Part shown: one piece after another, positions 35,945 through 45,165 of the stretch
How the letters are laid out: the number at the start of each line of letters is the position of its first letter
How positions within the stretch are numbered: the first letter of the stretch is position 1
Assembly (NCBI RefSeq): GCF_002902685.1
Contig: NZ_PPRN01000017.1
Span: forward strand, 1-64,000
DNA from: Staphylococcus pettenkoferi
Lineage (GTDB): Bacteria; Bacillota; Bacilli; Staphylococcales; Staphylococcaceae
DNA length: 64,000 bases
Direction: 5' to 3'
Position numbers and translations under genes: made by a program
Notes under the pieces: generated by a model
Database searches by the model: none
Seen by the model: only the letters and a program-made list of their open reading frames with translations
Told to the model about the DNA's origin: nothing

Positions 35945-36550
35945 TTATTGAATATCTGACGATTTGATATTCCAATTAGCTTTAATTTTATCGATATTAG
36001 GTGTAGCTTCCATTTCTACTACATACTTATCTGAGTCTTTAACATCATAATCAACGTATCCGTTACCTGTTTTGTCCTTATTCAATTGATGGGTGAAGCC
36101 TGAACTTCCATCACCACCATAGTATTCGTGTTGATTATCACCATTAACATTTACAGTGAAATCAGTATCATTGAATAGAACTTGATCATCATTGTTATTT
36201 TTAAAATGATAATGAATACGTAAAACTTTATCATTATCAGGTTGAACATCTTCTGAATCCGGAGTTACAAATTCAGCTTTAGTAACTGTTGCTTCGACAC
36301 CATCTTTTTTAACTGTATCACCGACTTTTAAATCTTTAGTCTTAGAGGAAGAGTCATTAGTGGAGTTATTGCCTCCGATAGCAGCAGTACAAGCACTTAT
36401 GCCAATAATTATGAGTATGAGTAGAATTAAGCAACCACCACATCCCAATAGCCACTTTTTCTTACCACTTTTATTTTGTTGTTTAAACTCTTGATATTGT
36501 TGATTATGTAATTCTTGTTGTTTCTGTGAAATATCTTGTTCATTAGACAT
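35945..36550 (-). CDS. membrane-anchored DUF4352-like protein
   Basis: 201 residues: a Gln-rich cytosolic N-terminus (residues 1-32), one membrane segment at about 33-56 (WLLGCGGCLILLILIIIG, then SACTAA), and an extracellular immunoglobulin-like DUF4352 domain from about 72 (LKVGDTVKKDGVEATVTKAEF, VLRIHYHFKNNND). The AC just after the hydrophobic stretch could also act as a lipobox. The family usually carries exported telomeric-repeat-binding-factor-2-like domains of unknown role. It follows the small basic gene by 20 bases. Confidence 0.75.
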   Translation of the reverse strand: MSNEQDISQKQQELHNQQYQEFKQQNKSGKKKWLLGCGGCLILLILIIIGISACTAAIGGNNSTNDSSSKTKDLKVGDTVKKDGVEATVTKAEFVTPDSEDVQPDNDKVLRIHYHFKNNNDDQVLFNDTDFTVNVNGDNQHEYYGGDGSSGFTHQLNKDKTGNGYVDYDVKDSDKYVVEMEATPNIDKIKANWNIKSSDIQ

Positions 36551-36570
36551 TTCTTTTCCTCCTTTATTTG

Positions 36571-36771
36571 TTATTTAAATATATCCCAAAAACTCTTGGT
36601 TGCTTTCTTATATGCTTTATTCTTTATGGCTTTCTTCGGTGACTTTGCATAGCCCATACCTTTCGTTCCGTATGTAGGGTTGAACGCACTCTTCACTTTT
36701 CTTTTAGCTGCGCCTGTTGTTCTTGCTTTCAAAGACTTTTTGACACTCGGTGTTCTAAAACCAAATTTCAT
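36571..36771 (-). CDS. small, very basic protein
   Basis: 66 residues from ATG 36771, with AGGGGGGA 4-5 bases ahead; the ATG at 36777 directly abuts that site. Nearly a third Lys/Arg (SVKKSLKARTTGAAKRKVKS, GYAKSPKKAIKNKAYKK). Proteins of this look occur next to DUF4352 genes in mobile or accessory regions of Gram-positive cocci, as far as I recall. It may bind nucleic acid or phospholipid. First gene of a two-gene operon with the DUF4352-like gene. Confidence 0.6.
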   Translation of the reverse strand: MKFGFRTPSVKKSLKARTTGAAKRKVKSAFNPTYGTKGMGYAKSPKKAIKNKAYKKATKSFWDIFK

Positions 36772-37445
36772 ATTCATCCCCCCTAGATAAAAGTTTGATT
36801 ATAAGTAGTCACTTCAACGTTTTATCAGATTAATGACCCAATATTTCGATAGGCGGAAATCTATAATTTCTCATCGTTGTGATAATTTAAAATGAATACG
36901 TTATTAAGTATTGTATTTCAAACTAAAAAGAAGTGGCTTATAATCATTTGTATTAATAACTACTAGTATAATAAATAGTAGAAATAGAATATATTCTCAT
37001 TTATTTGTTGTATTAAATATATTGTAAATTATAGTTTTACGGTTAAGCAATAGTTTTCACAATTTTTCTCAATATATTAAGATGATTTTTTAACTCTATG
37101 CGTCTTGAAGTTGATTTTGATAAGGAAGGGGCACTTTAGCCATAGATGAGATAGTATAAATGTATAGGATGTCTCGATATCACAGTTTTAAAAATCTCCC
37201 CAAATTTCACTCTAAATTCTGAGTTTCAGTAATTGCTTTTCTCTTGTATATGTCTTAAAATTAATAAAAAATATGTAGATTTCTAAAGTGTTTAACTAGA
37301 TAAGATATTTAACTATACAAATGTAGAGCAAGAATTTTATACATATTAACGGGATAGAGCCCATATTCATAATAAAATGATCTTCGTTCTCTCTAAGTAT
37401 TGTTGTAATATAGGCAAACACTTTAAGAGAAGGGGAGAAGTAAAG
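36772..37445. other. 674-base divergent intergenic region
   Basis: Between the minus-strand basic gene and the plus-strand nuclease-like gene. AT-rich, no supported reading frame, no terminator needed because the genes diverge. I could not pick out a convincing promoter for either gene. Confidence 0.45.
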
Positions 37446-38552
37446 TTGTCAAAGCAGCACCGTCGTTTTTACCAAAGTAATTGGTTTATTATTCTAATGT
37501 TGATATTTGTGTTTCCTCTAGGGCTATTTCTCATGTGGAGATATGCGAGTTGGAAAAGGGTTTGGAAGATTAGTGCGACTGTGCTCATTGCATTAATATT
37601 CTTGGGACAAGTGGGAATTGCGAATGAAAATGATCAGGAAACGAGTCACAATAAAACGGCTCACACGTCGCAACATCATCAGTCTAAAGATAAAGAAAGT
37701 ATGAAAGACTCTGATTCAAGTAAAAAAGAAGAAAGCTCCAAAAAATCTCATAAAGATAAGTCAAACAAGCACGAACAAGAAAATGAGAAAAAGGACAATA
37801 AAGACCAAGAAAATAACAAACAAGAAGATAACAAACATTATCAACCAGGAACTACGGATCGCATTCCGGTTAAATATAGTAAGCCAGTAGATGGAGATAC
37901 AGCTCGCTTGATTTATCAAGGTAAGGAAGAGAAGTTTAGATTTTTACTCATCGATACGCCAGAAACAAAACATCCGCGATTAGGCAAGCAACCGTTTGGT
38001 CAAGAAGCATCTGATCGTACGAAAGAACTTTTACAAAATGCTGATCAAGTAGAAGTAGAATTTGATGTTGGAACGAAAGAGGATAAATATCAACGTAAGC
38101 TCGCATATATTTACGTTGACGGAAAGATGTTGAATGAAATCCTTGTACGTGAAGGTTTAGCAAAGGTAGCTTACGTTTACCCACCAAACACACGTTATTT
38201 AGACCGACTTGAGAAAGCACAAGAGCAGGCGAAAGCTGAAAAATTAGGCATCTGGAGTTTAGATTCAGCGTTCGAAGATGGGGCAGACAATAACAAAACG
38301 AGCTCGTCATCGAAGCAGAATTCAACATCTTCGTCAGATAATGCTTCAGATTCTAATGATTCGTCATCACAAAATGACAGTAATAACAACACAAATAGCT
38401 CTTCAGCGTCATCTGACTCACAAGGTTCACAACAATTCAATAACTGTACTGAATTACGCAAAGTATATCCACATGGTGTGACTCAAGATCATCCCGCATA
38501 CAGTGGCAAGCTAGATAGAGATGGTGATGGGATGGCTTGTGAAGCATCGTAA
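37446..38552 (+). CDS. membrane-anchored thermonuclease-like protein with Excalibur domain
   Basis: 368 residues from TTG 37446, with GGGGAG 8 bases ahead. Two membrane segments (about 12-30 and 42-58), a Lys/Glu/Ser-rich extracellular linker (about 65-135), then a staphylococcal nuclease (SNase) domain at about 140-280. Catalytic-type residues are present: Arg in FRFLLIDTPE, the Glu of the same motif and Arg in KYQRKLAYIYVDG. A Ser/Asn-rich spacer leads to a C-terminal Excalibur calcium-binding domain (NCTELRKVYPHGV, DRDGDGMACEAS). This build predicts a calcium-dependent surface nuclease. It shares a terminator with the converging gene. Confidence 0.85.
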   Translation: MSKQHRRFYQSNWFIILMLIFVFPLGLFLMWRYASWKRVWKISATVLIALIFLGQVGIANENDQETSHNKTAHTSQHHQSKDKESMKDSDSSKKEESSKKSHKDKSNKHEQENEKKDNKDQENNKQEDNKHYQPGTTDRIPVKYSKPVDGDTARLIYQGKEEKFRFLLIDTPETKHPRLGKQPFGQEASDRTKELLQNADQVEVEFDVGTKEDKYQRKLAYIYVDGKMLNEILVREGLAKVAYVYPPNTRYLDRLEKAQEQAKAEKLGIWSLDSAFEDGADNNKTSSSSKQNSTSSSDNASDSNDSSSQNDSNNNTNSSSASSDSQGSQQFNNCTELRKVYPHGVTQDHPAYSGKLDRDGDGMACEAS

Positions 38553-38596
38553 TTCACGAATTCTACACTGTAGAATCACAACTTAAGCTCATAAAT

Positions 38597-38646
38597 AAGC
38601 ATCGGACAAGCATTACTCCATTAAGAGTAGTACTTACCCGATGCTT
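38597..38646. terminator. bidirectional terminator
   Basis: Stem AAGCATCGG (38597-38605) with CCGATGCTT (38638-38646) plus inner pairing ACTC/GAGT, between two converging genes. Confidence 0.8.
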
Positions 38647-38650
38647 TCAT

Positions 38651-39658
38651 TTATTTATTGTCGCCTGATTGATTGGAGTTGCTAGAATTGGCTCTATTTG
38701 AGTTATTGTTCGATGGTGCAGTTTGTTTCGGAGTTTGATTTGTATTACCTTGTTGGTTTGGTGATTGCTGATTCGATTTCGGTGTTGACTGAGATGAGGA
38801 CGATTGATTCTTGTTATTTTGCGCTTTCGTATCTGAGTCATCTTTATCTTGAGATTTAGAATCAGTTGAATCATCACTGTGTGCACGTCTCACTGTACCT
38901 TGTGAAGTGTTACCCGAGTTACGCGGTTGCGCCACATGACCTGTACCTTGTGTACCAGCATCGTTTGTACTGTCAGCCTCTTCTTCTGTATCACTTTCTT
39001 CATCATCTGTAGCTTCATCATCTGAAGATGTTAGTTTTGGTAGCTTAAAAGTCACATATTGCGTGCTAAACAAATTGGATGAAATCTTTAACTTTTTATC
39101 TTTAGATTTAGCTACTTTAGAAGAAACGTCGAAAACAATTTGACCCTCAGCAGTACTATCTGGGTTAACTTGCTCTAAAAAGAATGAATTTGAATTCTCG
39201 CCGTTATCATCTGTGTTAGCCATTACAGAAGCGGTGCCGTCAGCTTTCAGTGTCTTACCCTCCGACAGCAGCTCAAACATCGTGCTATCCACTGTAAGTG
39301 CCTCTTTACCTTTGTTCTTAATCTTGACGTCAACGACTATGTAAGTTCCTTTGGCAGTAGTAGGGGTGATGGACGGACCGACTTGTTTCGTTTTGCTCGC
39401 TGATTTCACTGTGACCTCTAAATCACCGTTCTTCGCAGTTTGACCTACTTTGTAAGCTTTGTCAGCTCTTGATGAGTAAGGTGTACCACTCTTCAAGAAG
39501 AGGATTAAAGCGATAATACCGGCTGCAAGAAGTAAGATAATAACTGCACTAATCGTTACGATCATCGGCCATTTCTTCGGCTTGTGTGTAAGCTTAGGAC
39601 GTGCTTTCGAATTTGATCGTTGCGGATGTCTTTCTTTATAGTTCGATTGTTCGGACAT
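38651..39658 (-). CDS. membrane-anchored DUF4352-like protein with Ser/Asn/Gln-rich tail
   Basis: 335 residues from ATG 39658, with AAGGAG 8-9 bases upstream; the longer frame to 39745 has no site. Basic cytosolic N-terminus, one membrane segment at about 31-56 (IVTISAVIILLLAAGIIALI), then an extracellular DUF4352-like domain (about 68-210: YKVGQTAKNGDLEVTVKSA, GTYIVVDVKIKNKGKEALT). From about 215 it is a disordered acidic and then Ser/Asn/Gln/Thr-rich tail, like a cell-wall spanning stalk without an anchor signal. Second protein of this domain type within 3 kb. Confidence 0.78.
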   Translation of the reverse strand: MSEQSNYKERHPQRSNSKARPKLTHKPKKWPMIVTISAVIILLLAAGIIALILFLKSGTPYSSRADKAYKVGQTAKNGDLEVTVKSASKTKQVGPSITPTTAKGTYIVVDVKIKNKGKEALTVDSTMFELLSEGKTLKADGTASVMANTDDNGENSNSFFLEQVNPDSTAEGQIVFDVSSKVAKSKDKKLKISSNLFSTQYVTFKLPKLTSSDDEATDDEESDTEEEADSTNDAGTQGTGHVAQPRNSGNTSQGTVRRAHSDDSTDSKSQDKDDSDTKAQNNKNQSSSSQSTPKSNQQSPNQQGNTNQTPKQTAPSNNNSNRANSSNSNQSGDNK

Positions 39659-39972
39659 TCGTGTTGCTCCTTTTCTATATTTTAAGCTGTTATCTCTATC
39701 ACAAATCAATTGAAATATAGATAGTTTAGTTTTTATATCATTCATTATAATATTGCTCAGTAGAATTGCAATAATAATTTCTTGGGTAACAGTAAAATTG
39801 TGAAAAACGAAGCAAGGTATTTGGTCCTATTTATTTCTAAGAAGTATTCATGTAGCATGAGTGGGCGTCTTAATTATCGTGTACTAGAGAAGAGGGGGAG
39901 CGTGAAGTTTTAATACATGAAAAAGACCTCACGATAGCTCGCGAGGTCTACACGAATCACAAAAGTACGAGA
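39659..39972. other. intergenic region
   Basis: 314 bases with no gene; it holds the minus-strand terminator at 39918-39950 and presumably the promoter of the DUF4352-like gene. Confidence 0.45.
39918..39950 (-). terminator. intrinsic terminator, minus strand
   Basis: Stem AGACCTC (39924-39930) with GAGGTCT (39943-39949); on the minus strand followed by TTTTTCATG. It ends the frameshifted lipoprotein gene. Confidence 0.78.
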
Positions 39973-40742
39973 TTATGCATCTGTTACCGCATCATCTTTA
40001 TCATCGTGTTTCTTTTTTGATTTTTCCTTGTCTTTTTTATCTTGAATCTCATCTTCTTTTTCTAATTCTTTATGGATACTTTTATCTAATTCATCTCGCT
40101 GTGAGAATGATGATTTATGCAAATCTTTGAGTTTCACTTTCGTTCGGCCAAGGTCTTTATCATAGTTATTATTATCTTTTCCAACAATAAAGACATCACT
40201 TTTACCTTGCAGTTCATAAGTCTCAATACCTTTTGCAGTTCCACCTTTTTTAATGTTATCACGTTGATGTTTGTCCCATTCAGCATACTTACCATCGCGG
40301 AAACTTATATAGCTTGGACTTAATTTATTTTCAGTGTTTTTACTATCTTGAAGAATATTAAAGGATTCAATCCATGCAAAACTAGCATTTATATTACTTT
40401 TACCTGATTTATTCTTCACTTCAAATTTAAAGGCAACGACATCGCGATCTTTATCCTTATCATGGATAATTTCTTTGTCTTTAATTGTTACGATATAATC
40501 TTTCGTTTCAAGTTTATCGTCTTTAAACGTGCCACTTGATTTTTTCTTATAAGTTTCATGTTCTGAAGTATCGTACTCTTTGTCTTTCTCTTCTGAACCT
40601 TTCGATTTGGATTCTTTTTAGATTGAGAATCCTCTTTTTTCGAACTCTCGTGCATTGACTTATCCTCTTTAGAACTATGGTTATCATGTCCACATCCGAC
40701 GAGGAGGATACTAGCAAATAATAATGTTAAGACTCTTTTCAT
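39973..40742 (-). pseudogene. lipoprotein gene interrupted by a one-base frameshift (DUF5067-like)
   Basis: The gene starts at ATG 40742 (MKRVLTLLFASILLVGC, a perfect lipoprotein signal), with AAAGGA upstream. The frame breaks at an A-run (T-run on the plus strand at 40615-40619). Adding one A joins SKK to ESKSKGSEEKDKEYD and on through GTFKDDKLETKDYIVTIKD and RDVVAFKFEVKNKSGKS into the second frame, which continues to a stop at 39973. The repaired protein would be about 256 residues: lipobox, Lys/Ser linker, an immunoglobulin-like domain of the DUF5067 kind, and a Lys/Asp tail. The downstream part is well preserved, so the lesion is recent, a sequencing error, or reversible slippage. Confidence 0.75.
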
Positions 40743-41003
40743 CTCGGTTGTCCTTTCATGTTGTTCAATCGTGTTGAAATTTTTCACGGTGTTCTGTCTC
40801 TTTATCCCGTCCATATGACGATTGAAAGTTAAATCTATTATATATATATAAACAGCTTACAGCGATGCAACACTTTTTAGGTAAAATAGTTTGCTTTCTG
40901 CGTAATATTCAAAAAATTTAATATCACTCATTTTACTAAAAGTACTACTCATGCTAAAGCGATCGAAAAGCGTTATAATAATTGAAGTATTGGAGGAATC
41001 AAT

Positions 41004-42389
41004 TTGGAAAACTGGTTACGCCGACAAGCAATAAAGCAACCACAACATATCTTTGTAGATAACGGAAGTGAGCAGCTCACATTTGAACAGAGTTATGATC
41101 AAGCACGACGACTCGCACAAGTCTTACATCAACGTGATTTACGACGTGTAGGTTTATATATTGATAATTCAATCGAGAGTGTCGTATTAATTAACGCTGC
41201 TTGGTTAGCAGGTATCGAAGTGGCGATGATTAATTCGCGTTTAACGACGACAGAGATAAAGAATCAGATGAATTCGGTGAACATCGACACGATTATCGTC
41301 ACTCGTCCTTTAGACATCGCAGGCTTCAATTTATTGCGATACTCTGAGTTGCAAAGTGAAATGACATCGTCCACGTACGAAGCGACATTTAACATCGAGC
41401 GCATCGCATCTATTATGTTTACTTCAGGAACGACGGGCCCACAGAAAGCGGTGCCCCAAACTTTCCATAATCACTATGCGAGTGCGAAAGGTTGTGAAGA
41501 AAGTTTAGGTTTCGATGGCGCTACAGTTTGGCTTTCTGTCTTACCGATGTATCACATTTCTGGACTTAGTGTCATGTTGCGTGCGCTTATCAAAGGTTTC
41601 ACAGTACGCCTTGAACAGAAATTTAATACGGAGCGCATGCTCGACATTATTCGTGATGAAGGCCCGACTCATGTTTCACTCGTGCCTCAAACATTGAAAT
41701 GGCTCATGGACGCGGGATGGCATAAACCTTACCACGTTGAAAAAATATTACTTGGGGGAGCGAAGTTATCGCGCACATTGATTGATCAAGCGTTAAATTA
41801 TGATTTACCGATTTATAATTCATTCGGTATGACGGAAACTTGTTCACAGTTTGTGACTGCAAGCCCTCAAATGTTGAAAGAACGTCACGATACAGTAGGG
41901 CAACCAAGTGAGAATGTCGGTGTGAAGATTAAATACCCTAATGCAGACGGGCATGGTGAACTCCTCGTCAAAGGTGACAATGTGATGGGAGGATATCTTT
42001 ATCCGTCAGATTTAACCGACACGTTTGAAGATGGCTATTTTAAGACTGGAGACATCGCTGAAATTGATGAAGATGGCTACGTTATCGTGTACGATCGACG
42101 TAAAGATTTAATCATTAGCGGTGGCGAAAATATTTACCCATTTGAAATTGAGACTGCAGCGAAAGCCTATGGTGATGTAGAAGATGCGCTTTGCATCGGT
42201 ATAGAGGATGAGACTTGGGGGCAAGTACCACAACTTTATGTCGTCACAAATTCTAATTATGACGAAACGCAATTTAGAGATTTTTTAAAAGTGAAATTAG
42301 CCAAATATAAACAACCGAAAGCTATTGAGACAGTGTCATCTCTACCGTATACGTCTACAGGCAAGTTACAACGTTCATATTATCGCTAA
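41004..42389 (+). CDS. menE: o-succinylbenzoate-CoA ligase MenE
   Basis: Activates o-succinylbenzoate with ATP and CoA in menaquinone (vitamin K2) synthesis. 461 residues of the ANL adenylate-forming superfamily. P-loop-like motif [15 protein letters not shown] is near residues 138-152, core motifs YNSFGMTET and KTGDIAEID follow, and the C-terminal lysine is in [10 protein letters not shown]. It begins with TTG at 41004 behind GGAGG at 7-base spacing. menC follows 44 bases downstream; both make consecutive steps of the same pathway. Confidence 0.94.
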   Translation: MENWLRRQAIKQPQHIFVDNGSEQLTFEQSYDQARRLAQVLHQRDLRRVGLYIDNSIESVVLINAAWLAGIEVAMINSRLTTTEIKNQMNSVNIDTIIVTRPLDIAGFNLLRYSELQSEMTSSTYEATFNIERIASIMFTSGTTGPQKAVPQTFHNHYASAKGCEESLGFDGATVWLSVLPMYHISGLSVMLRALIKGFTVRLEQKFNTERMLDIIRDEGPTHVSLVPQTLKWLMDAGWHKPYHVEKILLGGAKLSRTLIDQALNYDLPIYNSFGMTETCSQFVTASPQMLKERHDTVGQPSENVGVKIKYPNADGHGELLVKGDNVMGGYLYPSDLTDTFEDGYFKTGDIAEIDEDGYVIVYDRRKDLIISGGENIYPFEIETAAKAYGDVEDALCIGIEDETWGQVPQLYVVTNSNYDETQFRDFLKVKLAKYKQPKAIETVSSLPYTSTGKLQRSYYR

Positions 42390-42433
42390 GGTAATGCGGT
42401 GATTTCCAATCAAGTGTGAAAGGAGGGAAAGCG

Positions 42434-43435
42434 TTGTATATCGTTGATGCTACTTTCTATGATATGAATGCTGCTTTTAAGCAACCGATCGTTACGCCAA
42501 AGGTGTGTTTGGAACGCCGTAAAGCGCTGATTGTTGAACTGAAGACGAACGAGGGTGAAAGTTACTTTGGCGAGTGTAACGCCTTTGAAACGGATTGGTA
42601 CGCACCGACGACGATAGCAGATGTCGAAGCGGATATTCGCGCGTGGTTGGAGGACGTTTGTGGTAAAAGTTTTTACACCTATGAAGAAGCGCTAAAGTTA
42701 GCCGATCGTTTGGAAACCACAGATGCACGACATACGGTGGTGATGGCGTTATACACGATGTTCCATGAACTTAAAGACATCACTGTGGACTATGGCGCTA
42801 CGGTGAGTGGTTTGACTGAAGAGAGTCTCAATACGTTGGAGGAGACCCAGCCGCAACGGATTAAATTAAAGTGGACACCGCACGTGCTTGAAGATGTTCA
42901 ACGATTACAAGGTCTCACGCATCAACCGGCTATCGCTATAGATGCCAATGAGTCTTTGAGTGACCAGGATATTACAACTGTACTGAAGTTGAAGGACCAA
43001 CACATTCTGTATATTGAAGAGCCTTTCAAGACGTTGAAAGTTGAGGAGTTAGATGAAATTAATCACGCGATGCCGGTCGCGATTGATGAGAAAGCGACGG
43101 ATTTAGACCGCATTAAATCATTTGTGAGCGATTATCCAATTTCTGTGGTGGTCGTGAAACCTTTCCGTTTAGGCGGTATCGATAGGGCAATGAATATATT
43201 AAAGTGGCTCTCTGATAACAATATTCAAACAGTGATAGGCGGAATGTATGAGTATGGATTGAGTCGTTATTTCACGGCGCTCCTAGCTCAGTATGCTTCG
43301 CTACCGAGTGATATCACACCGTCTGGTTATTATTATGATACTGATGTCGTTCCAAATAGTGGTTGCTTGGAGAATGGACAGCTGAAATTTTCTAAGCCTA
43401 GCGTCGATACAAAGGTGCTCGACAATGCGCGTTAG
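42434..43435 (+). CDS. menC: o-succinylbenzoate synthase MenC
   Basis: Dehydrates SHCHC to o-succinylbenzoate, the step before MenE. 333 residues of the enolase superfamily. Expected residues are visible: Lys in RIKLKWTP, then metal ligands Asp in AIDANESL, Glu in YIEEPF and Asp in VAIDEKATD, and Lys in [10 protein letters not shown]. The start is TTG 42434, 8 bases after AGGAGG; the GTG at 42416 would include the ribosome site. Its stop codon overlaps the stop of the converging yidD gene by 4 bases, and I see no terminator between them. Confidence 0.92.
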   Translation: MYIVDATFYDMNAAFKQPIVTPKVCLERRKALIVELKTNEGESYFGECNAFETDWYAPTTIADVEADIRAWLEDVCGKSFYTYEEALKLADRLETTDARHTVVMALYTMFHELKDITVDYGATVSGLTEESLNTLEETQPQRIKLKWTPHVLEDVQRLQGLTHQPAIAIDANESLSDQDITTVLKLKDQHILYIEEPFKTLKVEELDEINHAMPVAIDEKATDLDRIKSFVSDYPISVVVVKPFRLGGIDRAMNILKWLSDNNIQTVIGGMYEYGLSRYFTALLAQYASLPSDITPSGYYYDTDVVPNSGCLENGQLKFSKPSVDTKVLDNAR

Positions 43436-43671
43436 TGCTTATGCTTCTTATGATCTTTCTTAAGCGGTACGGGATCAAAACCACTTTTATGAAAAGGGTG
43501 GCATTTAGAAATACGCTTAATACCGAGCCATAAACCTTTAATCGGGCCATATACTTCGATGGCTTCGCGCGTATATTCAGAACAAGTAGGATAGAAACGG
43601 CAAGTTCTCGGTGTCATAGGAGAGATAAAACGTTGGTAGAAATGAATCAACGCTAAAAAAACTTTCTTCAT
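43432..43671 (-). CDS. yidD: membrane protein insertion efficiency factor YidD
   Basis: 79-residue peripheral membrane protein of the YidD (UPF0161, haemolytic) family that assists insertion of membrane proteins. Signature cysteines are in [11 protein letters not shown] (residues 24-34), and the conserved [12 protein letters not shown] is near 58-69. The N-terminus is an amphipathic segment ([14 protein letters not shown]). Converges with menC by a 4-base overlap. Confidence 0.93.
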   Translation of the reverse strand: MKKVFLALIHFYQRFISPMTPRTCRFYPTCSEYTREAIEVYGPIKGLWLGIKRISKCHPFHKSGFDPVPLKKDHKKHKH

Positions 43672-43739
43672 AATTACAACCTCACTAAGAAATGATACAT
43701 TAAAGGAAGTATAACATAATTAATTGGGGGACATGGGGT

Positions 43740-44210
43740 ATGCAGTTTACCGATCAAGAGCACGATAAGGTCACGTTAGACTATCGTACAGAGCATGATG
43801 AGCCTACAGGACAACACGTCTTGATGATTACACGTATGGATGATCAATTTCTCTTAACGAAACATCGTCAACGTGGGATTGAATTTCCAGGTGGTAAAAG
43901 AGAAGCTGGCGAATCCTCAAGAGACGCAATGGCACGTGAATTATTTGAAGAGACAGGTGGCAAGGTGAAAGACGCCCAATATATCGCGCAATATGTCGTT
44001 CATCGGACGAATGGCCAACCCTTTAGTAAAGATGTCTACTTTGTTGAAGTGGATGAACTGTGCAATAAAGATGATTATCTTGAAACCAAGGGCCCAGTGT
44101 TGTATCAATATTTGGATGACATTTCTGAAGAGCAGAAAAGTTATTTACTGCGTGATGCAGCGATATTACACTGTGTAGAAAGAGTGAAAGATCTTGGATT
44201 ATACTCATGA
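43740..44210 (+). CDS. ytkD: NUDIX hydrolase (YtkD-like)
   Basis: 156-residue nucleoside triphosphate pyrophosphohydrolase. The NUDIX box GGKREAGESSRDAMARELFE followed by ETGG is complete at about residues 51-74. Position after menC and size fit Bacillus YtkD, which cleaves oxidised dGTP and acts on RNA ends. GGGG lies directly before the ATG region. It overlaps the following hydrolase gene by up to 17 bases, suggesting one transcript. Confidence 0.87.
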   Translation: MQFTDQEHDKVTLDYRTEHDEPTGQHVLMITRMDDQFLLTKHRQRGIEFPGGKREAGESSRDAMARELFEETGGKVKDAQYIAQYVVHRTNGQPFSKDVYFVEVDELCNKDDYLETKGPVLYQYLDDISEEQKSYLLRDAAILHCVERVKDLGLYS

Positions 44211-44973
44211 CAAACGTATGCCAGTTGAGTTGGTGAACCATCTTTGTAGTGAAGTGACTTACGAAGTGGATGGTTTGAAGTTAAAAGGGTTGTTGTTAGA
44301 ACCTAAGCAGCAAGTGAACAGAATCGTCGTTTATCTTCGTGGTGGCAAAGGACAAGTAGGACGTGTGCGAACGGCACGTTTACTGCAATTTAGTAATTCG
44401 CAGACGCTGGTCTTTGCGCCATATTATCGTGGGAATAATGGTAGTGAAGGAAAGGATCAATTCTGTGGTGATGACTTGCACGATGTAACGATTGCTCTAG
44501 ATCACTTGCGAGCAAGTTATCCTGAGACACCTATACATATGGTGGGTTTCTCTCGTGGAGGGATTCAAGGATTACTAACTTTCCAGCAACTACCAGTAAC
44601 GAGTTTCATAATATGGAGTGGTGTAGCGGATTTAAGGATGATGTATGAGGAGCGTGTGGATTTAAGAGGTATGATGCGTCGAATGATTGGCCATCCTCGT
44701 AAACATCCTGAAGCATATCGAGACCGAGATGCTTTATCGCAACTTCATCAACAGAGTCCACCTATCTTAATCGTCCATGGTGGTACAGATCGACAAGTTG
44801 ATATTCAGCAGGCACGTCATTTAGAAGGTGTGTTAAAGCGTGTGGGTGCAACTTACGAAACGTGGTATCAACCGACAGAAGGTCATGTGCCGCGGCCTCC
44901 TTATATGAGAGCCACTTTAACGCACATTCATGATTGGATGATGCGTGTTGAACAAGGTCAGCTTAGTAAGTAG
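44194..44973 (+). CDS. alpha/beta-hydrolase, prolyl-oligopeptidase-like
   Basis: Up to 259 residues. The nucleophile elbow GFSRGG is near residues 117-122, Asp in GGTDRQVD and His in TEGHVPRPP complete a catalytic triad. The oxyanion region is VVYLRGGKGQVGR. This is the layout of small S9-type peptidase/esterase relatives, but the substrate is unknown. The start is uncertain: TTG 44194 overlaps the NUDIX gene by 17 bases and has only a weak site (GAGTGAAAG); ATG 44218 would shorten it by 8 residues. Confidence 0.8.
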   Translation: MDYTHDKRMPVELVNHLCSEVTYEVDGLKLKGLLLEPKQQVNRIVVYLRGGKGQVGRVRTARLLQFSNSQTLVFAPYYRGNNGSEGKDQFCGDDLHDVTIALDHLRASYPETPIHMVGFSRGGIQGLLTFQQLPVTSFIIWSGVADLRMMYEERVDLRGMMRRMIGHPRKHPEAYRDRDALSQLHQQSPPILIVHGGTDRQVDIQQARHLEGVLKRVGATYETWYQPTEGHVPRPPYMRATLTHIHDWMMRVEQGQLSK

Positions 44974-45093
44974 ATGACTGATAGTGGGTGAGTCATATCG
45001 CTGCGAGTATACTTGCTTACATTGAAAAGTAGGGGCATCACGAGTAGCGTACGATGAGGTTGAGTCGTCAAATAACTTAATATCAGCAATACA

Positions 45094-45127
45094 AAAAACG
45101 TCAATTTCACTCGAAATTGACGTTTTT
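45094..45127. terminator. bidirectional terminator
   Basis: Near-perfect 15-bp stem AAAAACGTCAATTTC (45094-45108) with its complement starting at 45113, flanked by A-run and T-run, between the converging hydrolase and pckA genes. Confidence 0.9.
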
Positions 45128-45165
45128 CTTTAATATTAATATGAAGTTAACCACGCGCTGTTAAC

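Noticed and set aside
37948-38328. 126-codon minus-strand frame inside the SNase gene
   Set aside because: Lies opposite conserved SNase motifs and has no start signals.
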